Positions 26,360 through 35,169 of a stretch of 35,423 bases of DNA are shown here, in pieces. How positions within the stretch are numbered: position 1 is the stretch's first letter; the number at the start of each line of letters is the position of its first letter. Source of the DNA: Halieaceae bacterium (GTDB lineage: Bacteria; Pseudomonadota; Gammaproteobacteria; Pseudomonadales; Halieaceae). The translations under genes were made by a program, and so were the position numbers. Below the pieces are notes generated by a model. It searched no databases and was not told where the DNA came from. It saw nothing but the letters and a program-made list of their open reading frames with translations. The stretch lies in the NCBI GenBank assembly GCA_028282105.1, contig JANQIO010000027.1, forward strand, positions 1-35,423, read 5' to 3'.

Positions 26360-27937
26360 ATGCCACAACGCCATCAACACGACGTACTGATTATCGGCAG
26401 CGGCGCTGCCGGGCTGTCGCTGGCCCTGCGCCTGCCCACATCCCTGCGGGTGGCGGTGCTCAGCAAGGGGGAACTCACCCAGGGCTCTACCTACTGGGCG
26501 CAGGGCGGCATGGCCGCCGTGCTCGACAAGGACGACACGGTGGAATCCCATGTCGAAGATACCCTGGCGGCGGGCGTCGGCCTGTGCCACCGCGACGTGG
26601 TGGAGTTTGTGGTCTCCCAGGGTGCCGAGGTGGTGGAGTGGCTGGTGGCGCAGGGCGTTGAATTCGACCGACGTGAAACCCCCAAACACAGCGAATTTCA
26701 CCTCACCATGGAAGGCGGCCACAGCCAGCGGCGGGTAATCCACGCCGCCGATGCCACCGGCCGGGCGATTTCCGAAGTGCTGGTGGAACGCACCCTGGCC
26801 CGCGACAATGTGGAAATCGTCACCGACGGCGTGGCGGTAGACCTGGTCACCGCGGATGGTCGCTGCCAGGGCGCCTATGTGTTGAATCGCAGCACCGGCA
26901 GCGTACACCTGTACCAGTCTCGCTTCGTCGTGCTCGCCACCGGCGGCGCCAGCAAGGCCTACCTGTACACCAGCAACCCGGACGGCGCCAGCGGCGACGG
27001 CATCGCCATGGCCTGGCGTGCCGGTTGCCGGGTAGCCAATATGGAGTTCAACCAGTTTCACCCCACCTGCCTGTACCACCCCCGTGCCAAATCCTTCCTC
27101 ATCACTGAGGCACTGAGAGGAGAAGGCGGCCGGCTGCAGCTTCCCGATGGCACCCGTTTCATGGAGCGCTTTGACGAGCGCGGCGAATTGGCGCCGCGTG
27201 ATGTGGTGGCGCGGGCTATTGACCATGAGATGAAGCGCACCGGCAGCGACTGCGTTTACCTGGACATCAGCCACCAACCCGCACGCTTCCTGCAGACACA
27301 TTTCCCGACCGTGCATCGCCGGTGCCTGGATTTCGGCATTGATATCACCCGCGAACCGATACCCGTGGTGCCCGCCGCTCACTACACCTGCGGCGGGGTG
27401 CTGGTGGACAAGCGCGGGCAGACCGACCTGCCCGGTTTGTACGCCATCGGCGAGACCGCCTGCACCGGGCTGCACGGCGCCAACCGGATGGCCAGCAATT
27501 CACTGCTGGAATGCCTGGTCTATGCCCACGCCGCCGCCGATGACATCGGCTTGCGCAGCGCCGATACCCCGCCCCCACGCGGCGCTCCGGACTGGGACGA
27601 GAGCCAGGTCACGGACTCGGACGAAGACGTGGTGATCTCCCACAACTGGGATGAGCTGCGCCGTTTTATGTGGGACTACGTGGGCATTGTGCGCACCGAC
27701 AAGCGGCTGGCCCGCGCCCGCCACCGCGTGGAGTTGCTGCAGGAAGAGATCGTCGAGTACTACAGCAATTACAAGGTCAGCAACGACCTGTTGGAGTTGC
27801 GCAACCTGGCGACCGTCGCGGAGCTGATGATCAACTGCGCTATTGCCCGCCGCGAGAGCCGCGGGCTGCACTACACGCTCGACTATCCGGAACTGGACCC
27901 GGCTGCCGGCGATACGGTGCTGTCCCCGGTGCCATAA
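26360..27937 (+). CDS. nadB: L-aspartate oxidase
   Basis: A 525-residue FAD enzyme that oxidises L-aspartate to iminoaspartate, the first step of NAD synthesis in most bacteria (NadA follows, not in this window). FAD binding is shown by GSGAAG at 13-18 and the [13 protein letters not shown] segment. The substrate-site regions [13 protein letters not shown] and the [29 protein letters not shown] blocks are intact. The C-terminal helical domain (about 430-510) is present and length is normal. GGAAG lies 4 bases before the ATG at 26360; a TAAAAT about 38 bases upstream could be the -10 box. Its end overlaps the opposing ygfX gene by 55 bases. Confidence 0.97.
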   Translation: MPQRHQHDVLIIGSGAAGLSLALRLPTSLRVAVLSKGELTQGSTYWAQGGMAAVLDKDDTVESHVEDTLAAGVGLCHRDVVEFVVSQGAEVVEWLVAQGVEFDRRETPKHSEFHLTMEGGHSQRRVIHAADATGRAISEVLVERTLARDNVEIVTDGVAVDLVTADGRCQGAYVLNRSTGSVHLYQSRFVVLATGGASKAYLYTSNPDGASGDGIAMAWRAGCRVANMEFNQFHPTCLYHPRAKSFLITEALRGEGGRLQLPDGTRFMERFDERGELAPRDVVARAIDHEMKRTGSDCVYLDISHQPARFLQTHFPTVHRRCLDFGIDITREPIPVVPAAHYTCGGVLVDKRGQTDLPGLYAIGETACTGLHGANRMASNSLLECLVYAHAAADDIGLRSADTPPPRGAPDWDESQVTDSDEDVVISHNWDELRRFMWDYVGIVRTDKRLARARHRVELLQEEIVEYYSNYKVSNDLLELRNLATVAELMINCAIARRESRGLHYTLDYPELDPAAGDTVLSPVP

Positions 27938-28338
27938 CGCAGGGCCAGCCGCAGCCGTCGCCAGGTTTCCCTGTCGCACTGCCCGCGCCATAGCAGGCAG
28001 CGACAGCAACGATCATCCACCCGCAATATGGCGGCCAGCCACAGGGTCGAGCAATAGGCCGCGACCAGCAGCGCCGGTTTGCCGTCGCAGCGGTACCAGT
28101 GCCGGCCATCAAACCGGAAGCTCGTCGGAACCCTGGCGAAGACTCGCAACCACCCCCAGCTCAACAGCGGCAGCAAACCCACCGCCAGGAGTGACCCGCC
28201 GCCGGCAGTGGCATAAACCACCAGGCAGCCCGAGAAGAGCAGACACAGCGCGGTCAGCGCAGAGTGGGATTTCCCGCCCTCAAGACGGGCGGCGGGCAAA
28301 CGCCAGGACGGTGTCGACAATGCCGGCCAGCTCTTCAT
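27883..28338 (-). CDS. ygfX: YgfX-family inner-membrane protein
   Basis: A 151-residue protein (or 138 if the TTG at 28299 is used) with two hydrophobic segments near the N-terminus ([17 protein letters not shown] and [15 protein letters not shown]) and a soluble C-terminal domain ending in [15 protein letters not shown]. This last motif and the position directly after sdhE match YgfX/CptA-type proteins, once proposed as the toxin of a CptAB pair. Primary similarity is weak, so the call rests partly on synteny. Its start overlaps sdhE and its end overlaps nadB by 55 bases on the opposite strand. The C-terminal SPAAGSSSG lies within the nadB overlap. Confidence 0.75.
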   Translation of the reverse strand: MKSWPALSTPSWRLPAARLEGGKSHSALTALCLLFSGCLVVYATAGGGSLLAVGLLPLLSWGWLRVFARVPTSFRFDGRHWYRCDGKPALLVAAYCSTLWLAAILRVDDRCCRCLLWRGQCDRETWRRLRLALRYGTGDSTVSPAAGSSSG

Positions 28339-28537
28339 CTTCCGGGCGCAGCCGCCCGAGGAACCAACCGAACAGCTCCTGGTCTTCGCACTCCAGCAGT
28401 TTGCGATAGCGGGCCTGGTCGCGGCTTGAGAGTGTGCGGTAGGCGTCCTTCACGAAAGGCTCCAGCACCAGGTCCAGCTCCAGCATGCCGCGGCGGCTGG
28501 CCCAGATTACCCGGTTGTAATCAGCGTCAGTCATCAT
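28280..28537 (-). CDS. sdhE: FAD assembly factor SdhE
   Basis: An 85-residue cytosolic protein that promotes covalent attachment of FAD to SdhA of succinate dehydrogenase (and FrdA). The essential RGxxE motif is present in RRGMLELD near residue 15, followed by the four-helix bundle ([16 protein letters not shown]). Two adjacent ATG codons (28537, 28534) are possible starts. No Shine-Dalgarno is visible; TATACT lies 6 bases upstream of the first ATG. The sdhE/ygfX pair beside nadB and ygfZ is the same as in Pseudomonas. It diverges from ygfZ with only 52 bases between the start codons. Confidence 0.93.
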   Translation of the reverse strand: MMTDADYNRVIWASRRGMLELDLVLEPFVKDAYRTLSSRDQARYRKLLECEDQELFGWFLGRLRPEDEELAGIVDTVLAFARRPS

Positions 28538-28553
28538 GCGCGAAGTATAAGAG

Positions 28554-28582
28554 CTGACAGGGGCCAAAGCAGCACCTATCAT
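28554..28582 (+). promoter_or_regulatory. Sigma-70 promoter of ygfZ, probably giving a leaderless mRNA
   Basis: CTGACA (28554-28559), 17 bases, and TATCAT (28577-28582) form a good core promoter. The GTG start codon begins 8 bases after the -10 box, so transcription should start at or next to it. On the opposite strand TATACT (28549-28544) is the candidate sdhE -10 box, giving two back-to-back promoters in 52 bases. Confidence 0.5.
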
Positions 28583-28589
28583 AGCCGCC

Positions 28590-29513
28590 GTGACAACCTT
28601 CCTGACCAGACTCGACTCCCGCACCAGCCTAGTGCTGGAAGGCCCGGACGGACGCAAGTTCCTGCAGGGACAAACCACCTGTGACCTCGACCTGCTCAGC
28701 CCGGACCGCAGCCTGGTGGGCGCCTACTGTAATCCCCAGGGGCGCATGATCTGTGATTTTCGGCTGCTGGACCTGGCGCCGGAAACCCTGCTCCTGGCGC
28801 TGGACGCGGACGCCGCGACCGCGGCACTCGACACCTTCGCCAAGTACCTGGTGTTCTCAAAAGCGGAGCTGACTGATGCCGGCGACGACTGGTGCCAGTA
28901 CGCCCTGTGGGGCCCCGAGGCAGCGACTCTCGCCGGCGCGCCAGAAGTATCGGTCCACGACAGCTGGCGCCAGGGTGACACCCTGTGGGTGGCCAGTGAT
29001 GCGGCTGGGGCTTTCGAGGCCTGCGTGCCTGCCGGCAGCGTCGACGCCTTCGAAGCTGGTCTGGCAGACCAGGGCGCGCAGAACGCGCATGAGGAGCAAT
29101 ACCGGCTGCTGGAAATCCAGGCCGGCATCGGCCACGTCACCGGCGCCACCAGTGGGGAATTCCTGCCGCAAATGCTCAACTTCCAGGCCACCGAGCGCAT
29201 CAGCTTTACCAAGGGCTGCTACACCGGCCAGGAGGTTGTGGCGCGCATGCACTACCGTGGCAAAGTGAAACGTCCCATGGCGCTGGCATGCGTGGAACTG
29301 GCCGGGGATGTGTCACCCGGTGACAGCATCACTGACCTGGCCGACAAGACAGTGGGCACTGTGGTCAACGCCACCCGCGGCGACGGTGGCCAGTGGTGGT
29401 TGCTGGCCTCGCTGACCCGGGATGCCATGGCGGCAGGCGCCAGCCTGGCCGGCAGCCCGCTGAGCTTCCATGCACTGCCCTACCCGCTGGACGAAGACCA
29501 GGCCAGCAGCTAA
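28590..29513 (+). CDS. ygfZ: Folate-binding iron-sulfur maintenance protein YgfZ
   Basis: A 307-residue GcvT-like protein that binds tetrahydrofolate and supports assembly or repair of certain Fe-S enzymes (for example MiaB). The family signature KGCYTGQE is at 208-215 with the functional Cys210. The preceding [16 protein letters not shown] and following [13 protein letters not shown] are also typical. Length is near that of E. coli YgfZ (326). The GTG at 28590 is the only suitable start before the conserved N-terminus; no ribosome binding site precedes it. Its stop overlaps the opposing ung stop by four bases (CTAA, 29510-29513). Confidence 0.94.
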   Translation: MTTFLTRLDSRTSLVLEGPDGRKFLQGQTTCDLDLLSPDRSLVGAYCNPQGRMICDFRLLDLAPETLLLALDADAATAALDTFAKYLVFSKAELTDAGDDWCQYALWGPEAATLAGAPEVSVHDSWRQGDTLWVASDAAGAFEACVPAGSVDAFEAGLADQGAQNAHEEQYRLLEIQAGIGHVTGATSGEFLPQMLNFQATERISFTKGCYTGQEVVARMHYRGKVKRPMALACVELAGDVSPGDSITDLADKTVGTVVNATRGDGGQWWLLASLTRDAMAAGASLAGSPLSFHALPYPLDEDQASS

Positions 29514-30196
29514 CTCGGCAACGCCCAGTCGATAGGCGACCTGCCCCTGGCCGCGAGGTAGTCGTTCGCGCGACTGAAATGTCGGCAGCCAAAAAAGCCC
29601 CGGTGTGCACTCAGCGGTGAGGGATGAGGCGCGCGCAGTACGCAGTGGCGCTGCTCATCGATTACCGCGCCCTTGCGCTGGGCGTACGACCCCCACAGCA
29701 TGAACACCACGTGTTCGCAGTCGCGGTTGACGAGCTCGATAGCGCGATCGGTGAACTGCTCCCAGCCCTTGCCCTGGTGCGAAGCCGCACGCCCACGCTC
29801 GACGCTCAATACGCTGTTCAACAGCAGTACGCCCTGGTCTGCCCAGTGGGTCAGGCAGCCGTGCTGCGGCGCCGGTACCCCCAGGTCTTCGTGTAGTTCC
29901 TTGTAAATGTTGACCAGGGAAGGCGGCAACGCCACGCCCTGTCGCACTGAAAAACACAGGCCATGGGCCTGGCCCGGGCCGTGATAGGGGTCTTGCCCAA
30001 GCACCACCACCCGCACCTGATCCAGGGGCGTGTGATCGAAAGCCGCAAACATCTCTGCGCCGGGCGGGAAGATGACCTTGCCGGCGTCTTTCTCGGCGCG
30101 CAGGAAGGTCTTCAGCGATTGCATGTAGGGCTGCTCGAACTCCGTGCGCAAACGCGCCAGCCAACTGGCCTCCAGCTGAATCCCGGCCTCCGCCAA
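29510..30196 (-). CDS. ung: Uracil-DNA glycosylase
   Basis: A 228-residue family-1 enzyme that excises uracil from DNA, starting base-excision repair. The catalytic Asp69 lies in [15 protein letters not shown] (66-80), the water-activating region and Asn in [13 protein letters not shown], and His191 in [14 protein letters not shown]. Length is normal. The start is TTG at 30196, five bases beyond the fbiC stop; without it the conserved [17 protein letters not shown] would lack its beginning. No clear Shine-Dalgarno exists, so translation may depend on ribosomes finishing fbiC. That places a DNA-repair gene at the end of the F420 operon. Confidence 0.96.
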   Translation of the reverse strand: MAEAGIQLEASWLARLRTEFEQPYMQSLKTFLRAEKDAGKVIFPPGAEMFAAFDHTPLDQVRVVVLGQDPYHGPGQAHGLCFSVRQGVALPPSLVNIYKELHEDLGVPAPQHGCLTHWADQGVLLLNSVLSVERGRAASHQGKGWEQFTDRAIELVNRDCEHVVFMLWGSYAQRKGAVIDEQRHCVLRAPHPSPLSAHRGFFGCRHFSRANDYLAARGRSPIDWALPS

Positions 30197-30199
30197 GAT

Positions 30200-32695
30200 T
30201 CAGGCCCGATCGCTGCCGATCACCGCATTGCGAAGCAGCGGCGAGCGTTTGCCCTCTCCGCGGCGCTCGTAGCGTGCCGCCGGAGTATTGACCACCGCGT
30301 CCAGCGGCTCGGCCGCCAGTGCTGCGCCGCGCCGTTCGCCGGGGGCCGGGCGGTAGCAGGTGTCGCGCAGCCAGGGTTCACGAGCTCGGGATGTCAGGAA
30401 AGACTCGATGTCCTCCAGCGGCCACTCCTGGCCGTGGGCCGCGCCCGCCGCCCGGGTGATGGTTTCGTTCATCAGGGTGCCGCCGAGGTCGTTGCAACCC
30501 GCATCGAGACAGGCGGCCACGCCCGCCTCGCCCATCTTCACCCAGGAGGCCTGGATACTGTCGAAAAAGGGATTCAGGGCCAGCCGCGCCACCGCGTGCA
30601 TCAGCACCGCCTCGCGGAAGGTGGGGCCGCGGCGCGCTTTACCCTTGAGGTACATCGGCGCCTCCATGTGCACGAACGGCAGGGGCACGAATTCGGTGAA
30701 GCCACCGGTGCGCTGCTGCAAGTCGCGCAGCCGCAGCAGATGCCGTGCCCAGTGTCGTGGTTGCTCCACATGGCCATACATGATGGTGGCCGTGGTGCGG
30801 AAGCCTACCCGGTGAGCGGTCTCCATGACCTCCAGCCACTGGGCCGTATTGATCTTGTCGGGACAGATGATCGCCCGCACCTCGTCGTCGAGAATCTCCG
30901 CGGCGGTACCCGGCAGCGTACCCAGTCCGGCGGCTTTCAGTGCCCGCAGATAATCTTCCAGCGACATATCCAGGGTATGGGCACCCTGCCACACTTCCAG
31001 CGGTGAAAAAGCGTGCACATGCATGTCTGGCGTGGCGGCCTTCACTGTGGCGAGGATGTCGAGGTAGGTCTGCCCGGTGTATTCCGGGTGAATACCGCCC
31101 TGCATGCAGACTTCGGTGGCGCCGCGCTCCCAGGCCTCGCGGCAGCGTCGGGCGATCTCCTCCGCGTCCAGGTCATAGGGCCGGCCGCGCAGGTTTTCAC
31201 TGAGCTTGCCCTTGGAGAAGGCGCAGAACTGGCACTTGAAGTAGCAGATGTTGGTGTAGTTGATGTTGCGGTTCACGGCAAAAGACACGCGGTCGCCATG
31301 CCGCTCCCGGCGCACCTGGTCTGCCGCCCGGCAGACCCAGGCAAATTCAGGCCCGCGGGCACGGAACAGGCGCTCAACATCGGCTTCGCTGAGCTCCGCT
31401 CCGGCGCGGCAGCGCTCGACAATCTCTATCAGCTGCGGATCTATGTCGGCGTCGGCGGGCGCGAGCCGCATTTCCTCCAGCACCGCGGCCGGCGGTTGCA
31501 GCTGCGCCCCCGGGCACCAGTCATCGCTGCGCGCCAGGCCCTCAGCATCTGCCTGCTGCAGCACCGGTTCCCGCAGCGCCTCGTCCAGCCACTGCTCCGG
31601 TGTGTTTACGTAAGACGGATACAGCGTCAGCCTCGGTTGCAGTATCTTGCCGGCCGCCGCAGTCTCGCGGGCCAGTTGTTCCAGGTGCGGCCAGGGCGCT
31701 TCGGGATTCACAAAATCCGGTGTCACCGGGGATACGCCACCCCAATCATTGATACCGGCCGACACGATCTGCGGCAGCACACCCGGGCTCAGGTTGGGCG
31801 GCGCCTGGATATTCATCTCCGGCCCGAACAGTATGCGCGCCACCGCGATGGTCCACAGCAGCTCCTCGAGGTCTGGCTCCGGCGCCTGCGCCATCAGTGT
31901 GCCGGGCTTGGCGCGGAAGTTCTGGATAATCACTTCCTGTAGCTGGCCGTGGCGACGGTGGCTGGCCCGCAGCGCCAGCAGGGATTCGATGCGCTCGCGG
32001 CGTGTTTCACCGATACCGATAAGAATGCCCGAGGTAAACGGCACCCGCAGGCGCCCCGCCCGCTCGATAGTATCGAGTCGCCGGGCCGGCGACTTGTCCG
32101 GCGAGCCATAGTGCGGCATACCCTTTTCGCAGAGGCGCTCGGAGGCCGATTCCAGCATGATACCCATGGACGCGGACACCTTGCGCAGAGCCAGCATCTC
32201 CTCGTCATCCATGCAGCCGGCATTGATGTGCGGCAGCACGCCGGTGTCTTCCAGTACCCGTCCTGCGACATGGGTGAGATAGGCCAGCGTCGACTCGATG
32301 CCCATTGCTTCCAGTGCTTCGCGGGCGGCGCGGTAGCGCAGTTCGGGCCGTTCACCGAGCGTGAACAAGGCTTCCTGGCAACCCATCTCGGCCGCTGCCC
32401 TGACCTGCTCCAGCACCTCTTCCACCGGTATATACGCCTGGGGAATATGCCGCGGGGTTTGGGCAAAGGTGCAATAGTGGCAGACATCCCGGCACAGCTG
32501 CGTAAGCGGTATAAAGACCTTGCGAGAGTAGCTGACGACGCTGCCATGGCCGCGATCCCGCAGGCTGGCGGCCGCCTGCGCGAGGCGCACTGTATCTGTG
32601 AACGCTGCCAGCTCGAGAGCCCGGGCGTCATCTGGCGGAGCGTCCATCAGCTCCTGCAGCAGCGCATCAGTGGACAGGTTTTCGTAGCCGGTCAT
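30200..32695 (-). CDS. fbiC: FO synthase, fused CofG-CofH (FbiC)
   Basis: An 831-residue double radical-SAM enzyme that makes FO, the deazaflavin chromophore of coenzyme F420, from tyrosine and 5-amino-6-ribitylaminouracil. The N-terminal CofG half (about 1-395) carries the [4Fe-4S] motif CRDVCHYC (Cys68, 72, 75). The C-terminal CofH half (about 425-831) carries CYFKCQFC (Cys484, 488, 491). Both also have the expected downstream motifs (CofG: NFRAKPGT, SAGINDWGG; CofH: HAFSPLEV, PLPFVHM). CofG-CofH order and fusion are the same as actinobacterial FbiC; archaea use separate proteins. The ATG at 32695 overlaps the cofC stop (ATGA). Confidence 0.96.
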   Translation of the reverse strand: MTGYENLSTDALLQELMDAPPDDARALELAAFTDTVRLAQAAASLRDRGHGSVVSYSRKVFIPLTQLCRDVCHYCTFAQTPRHIPQAYIPVEEVLEQVRAAAEMGCQEALFTLGERPELRYRAAREALEAMGIESTLAYLTHVAGRVLEDTGVLPHINAGCMDDEEMLALRKVSASMGIMLESASERLCEKGMPHYGSPDKSPARRLDTIERAGRLRVPFTSGILIGIGETRRERIESLLALRASHRRHGQLQEVIIQNFRAKPGTLMAQAPEPDLEELLWTIAVARILFGPEMNIQAPPNLSPGVLPQIVSAGINDWGGVSPVTPDFVNPEAPWPHLEQLARETAAAGKILQPRLTLYPSYVNTPEQWLDEALREPVLQQADAEGLARSDDWCPGAQLQPPAAVLEEMRLAPADADIDPQLIEIVERCRAGAELSEADVERLFRARGPEFAWVCRAADQVRRERHGDRVSFAVNRNINYTNICYFKCQFCAFSKGKLSENLRGRPYDLDAEEIARRCREAWERGATEVCMQGGIHPEYTGQTYLDILATVKAATPDMHVHAFSPLEVWQGAHTLDMSLEDYLRALKAAGLGTLPGTAAEILDDEVRAIICPDKINTAQWLEVMETAHRVGFRTTATIMYGHVEQPRHWARHLLRLRDLQQRTGGFTEFVPLPFVHMEAPMYLKGKARRGPTFREAVLMHAVARLALNPFFDSIQASWVKMGEAGVAACLDAGCNDLGGTLMNETITRAAGAAHGQEWPLEDIESFLTSRAREPWLRDTCYRPAPGERRGAALAAEPLDAVVNTPAARYERRGEGKRSPLLRNAVIGSDRA

Positions 32696-33444
32696 CGCAC
32701 ACCTCGCGTATTGGCCGCATAGAGTTCAGAGAGTGCCCGCAGTCGTCGTGCAATATCGGAGCGACCCAGGAAGGCACGGGTATGGTTGCCGGCGGGGGCG
32801 CCGCTTATCGACAGCTGCCAGACATCGACAAGATCTGCCGGCTGGTCCACATCCAGCGCGGCATCGGGTAGCGCTTGCTCGGCGCAGACCAGTCCCTGCT
32901 CGGTGGCGGCCCGTCGGTGGGCGGCAAAGCTGCCGCGTCCGTAGTGGAAAACCGGCAGTGCGGACGTGCGCGCGAGCAGCATGTTGGTCCCCTCACGACG
33001 GCGATCAGGCACCAGCAGTAGCTCGACACCGCCGGCAGCAAACATCGCCACGGCGCGATCCACCGTACTGGCTGTCAGCAGGGGCAAGTCACTGTGCACG
33101 ACCAGCACCGATTCAATCCCCCTGGATTCAAGGACGGCGCAGCCAGCCGTCACCACCTGGTTGAGGCCGCTGGTGTTGAGGGCCGATTCCGGCAACCAGT
33201 CCACGGCATACTTGGCGGCCAGCATATCGGCGCCAGGATCGTCGGAGATCAACAACACACCCGCCAGAGCGGCGGAATCTGTCAGCGCCGCCAGCACATC
33301 CTCGGCCATGGCCTGGGCCAGGGCGCGTCGTTCGTGTGACGCCAGTACACCGCCAAGCCGGGTCTTGGCCTGCACCAGATCCTTCATCGGCAGCAACGCC
33401 CAGCAGCCCTGCTGTTTCCCTTGCGAAGAGTGACCGGCGTTCAT
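32692..33444 (-). CDS. cofC: Phospho-acid guanylyltransferase CofC/FbiD
   Basis: A 250-residue nucleotidyltransferase that joins GTP to a small phospho-acid (2-phospho-L-lactate in archaea, phosphoenolpyruvate in mycobacteria, 3-phosphoglycerate in one Paraburkholderia) to give the donor for CofD. Family motifs are PMKDLVQAKTRL (19-30), HSDLPLL (117-123), PDRRREGTNML (146-156) and YGRGSFAAH (168-176). Which phospho-acid is used cannot be read safely from sequence. The protein overlaps cofD at its start and fbiC at its end, each by an ATGA tetranucleotide, so translation is coupled in both directions. Length is slightly more than the archaeal family. Confidence 0.94.
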   Translation of the reverse strand: MNAGHSSQGKQQGCWALLPMKDLVQAKTRLGGVLASHERRALAQAMAEDVLAALTDSAALAGVLLISDDPGADMLAAKYAVDWLPESALNTSGLNQVVTAGCAVLESRGIESVLVVHSDLPLLTASTVDRAVAMFAAGGVELLLVPDRRREGTNMLLARTSALPVFHYGRGSFAAHRRAATEQGLVCAEQALPDAALDVDQPADLVDVWQLSISGAPAGNHTRAFLGRSDIARRLRALSELYAANTRGVR

Positions 33445-34403
33445 GCGGTCGCTACACCGGCGTCGGCCAGCAGTACGCGCGCCAGTTGCTCGCGGTCTGC
33501 CAGTGTCTTCATTACTGTGGGCGCAGTGATCAGGCGCATGGCCGGCTCCTCAATACTGCCCGCCAGTGTAGCGTCAGATTCATCCAACACGAAAGTGCTC
33601 ACCAGACCGCGGTAATGCGCTGCCACGGAGGCGGCGCTGACCGGCAGGCCCAGCTCGGCCATCATCTTGGCGGCCGGCCCCTTCAGCGCCCGGTCGCCAA
33701 CGATTGGCGACACCGCGTACAGGGGTGCCGGGCAGCTGTGCAAGGCTTCCCTGACACCCGGCAGCCCGAGGATCGGGTCGACGCTGACGAAGGGGTTGGA
33801 GGGGCAGATTACGATCAGGGCCAGCGCCGGATCTGCCAATAGCGCCATGAAGTCTGCCTGAGGCGACGCCTCCGCCTGGCCCTCAAAGCGAAAACCGCGC
33901 ACTTCCGGGCGACACTGCTCGCGCACGAAATAGTGTTGGAACGGCAGCTCACCCTCTCCACAGCGGACCAGGGTGCGCACCGGATCATCGGACATCGGCA
34001 GCAGTCGCGCCTTGACGCCCAGCGCCGAGCACAGCTGGCCGGTGGCGTCACTCAGGCTGGCGCCGGCGCGCAGCTTTGCCGTGCGGTGTATGTGGGTGGC
34101 CAGGTCGCGATCGCCGAGTTGGAACCACTGTTCAGCGCCGAGCTTGCCCAGGGCATCGAGGCACTGCCAGCTCTCCCCTGCCAGACCCCAGCCGCGCTCC
34201 TGGTCGTTGATGCCGGCAAGGGTATACATGACCGTGTCCAGGTCAGGAGCGATGTACAGGCCCAGGTGCTCAAAGTCGTCGGCGGTATTGGCCACCACGG
34301 TCAGCGCGCCCTCCGGCAACACCCGGTCGAGGCCCAGCGCCAGTTTGGCACCGCCAACCCCACCCGAGAGCGCGAGGACTTTCTTCACCGGGGCACCCGG
34401 CAC
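33441..34403 (-). CDS. cofD: Phospholactate/phosphoenolpyruvate transferase CofD/FbiA
   Basis: A 320-residue enzyme that transfers the phospho-acid moiety from the CofC product to FO, forming (dehydro-)F420-0. The nucleotide-binding loop SGGVGGAKLALGL is at 13-25 and NTADDFEHLGLYIAPDLDTVMY (39-60) follows, both signature CofD elements. ICPSNPFVSVDPIL, also typical, lies near residue 205. The start is GTG at 34403, one base after the cofE stop (TGATGTG); a second GTG at V6 is possible. Length matches the family. It overlaps cofC by ATGA. Confidence 0.95.
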   Translation of the reverse strand: MPGAPVKKVLALSGGVGGAKLALGLDRVLPEGALTVVANTADDFEHLGLYIAPDLDTVMYTLAGINDQERGWGLAGESWQCLDALGKLGAEQWFQLGDRDLATHIHRTAKLRAGASLSDATGQLCSALGVKARLLPMSDDPVRTLVRCGEGELPFQHYFVREQCRPEVRGFRFEGQAEASPQADFMALLADPALALIVICPSNPFVSVDPILGLPGVREALHSCPAPLYAVSPIVGDRALKGPAAKMMAELGLPVSAASVAAHYRGLVSTFVLDESDATLAGSIEEPAMRLITAPTVMKTLADREQLARVLLADAGVATA

Positions 34404-34404
34404 A

Positions 34405-35169
34405 TCAACGGAACATATCCATTGCGCGCGGCCGCAACAGGGATTCCGAACCCTGCTCCGAGGCCTGCCACTGGGCGCCGCGAATCAGCACTGCGGGGCA
34501 GCCCTGGTCGGCCTGCCCCATCAACAGCGATGCCGCCGCTGCCATTTCGTCGGCCACAGCCACCTCGGTAACCTCCAGCGCCCGGCCAAACAGGTCGAGT
34601 CGGCCGACCTGGTCTTCGACCGGGTCGATGCCACTGGTGCCCAGCGCAAAGCCCTGGGTGCCCTGTCGCCAGGCCCGCCCGGCGCTGTCATTGATAATGA
34701 CGGCGAGGCCGGGCTCAAAGGCCGCCTCCAGCGCCTCCCGCAGGCGGGCGGCACTGGCATCGGGATTTTCCGGCAACAGCAGGACCTGCGGGTCCTCACT
34801 GCCCGGCAGGTTGGAGCGATCGATGCCCGCATTGGCGTGCACATAGCCCAGCCGGTGCTCGACGATGATGACACCGGGGCGCACCCGCAAGACTTCGCGC
34901 GATTCATCGAGAATAAGCTGGACCAGCTCAGGCTCCTTGTCGGCCTGCTCAGCCAGTTGCCGCGCCTCTTCGCCGGGGGCAACCGAGGACAGCGCGACGT
35001 AGCGGCCCTCGGCCTTGCTGACTACCTTCTGGGCAAGCACCAGTACATCGCCAGCGGCCAGTTCGATAGCCTGGTCCCGCAATGCCGCCAGCACGACACC
35101 AGCAAGGTCGTCCCCCGGCTCAACCAGGGGAAAGGGGAACAACGGTACGAGGTGTACCGATGGGATCAT
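34405..35169 (-). CDS. cofE: Coenzyme F420-0:L-glutamate ligase CofE
   Basis: A 254-residue GTP-dependent ligase adding gamma-linked glutamate(s) to F420-0. The N-terminal motif LAQKVVSKAEGR (45-56), VRPGVIIVEHRLGYVHANAGIDRSN (about 96-119) and NDSAGRAWRQGTQG (about 160-173) define the family. The protein ends near residue 254, so it lacks the C-terminal FMN-dependent reductase domain that in actinobacterial FbiB reduces dehydro-F420. Its start overlaps the npdG stop by ATGA, and its stop lies one base before the cofD start. The number of glutamates it adds cannot be predicted. Confidence 0.95.
   Translation of the reverse strand: MIPSVHLVPLFPFPLVEPGDDLAGVVLAALRDQAIELAAGDVLVLAQKVVSKAEGRYVALSSVAPGEEARQLAEQADKEPELVQLILDESREVLRVRPGVIIVEHRLGYVHANAGIDRSNLPGSEDPQVLLLPENPDASAARLREALEAAFEPGLAVIINDSAGRAWRQGTQGFALGTSGIDPVEDQVGRLDLFGRALEVTEVAVADEMAAAASLLMGQADQGCPAVLIRGAQWQASEQGSESLLRPRAMDMFR

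Noticed and set aside
26179-26361. Longer rpoE beginning at ATG 26361
   Set aside because: The extra 61 residues have no similarity to AlgU/RpoE, cross the sigma-E promoter and reach the nadB start; TTG at 26178 has a ribosome binding site and gives the family length.
26207-27475. 422-codon open frame antisense to nadB
   Set aside because: It lies wholly opposite the clear nadB gene and its upstream region; its residue pattern (His/Gly/Val-rich, no domain) is that of a mirror frame in GC-rich DNA.
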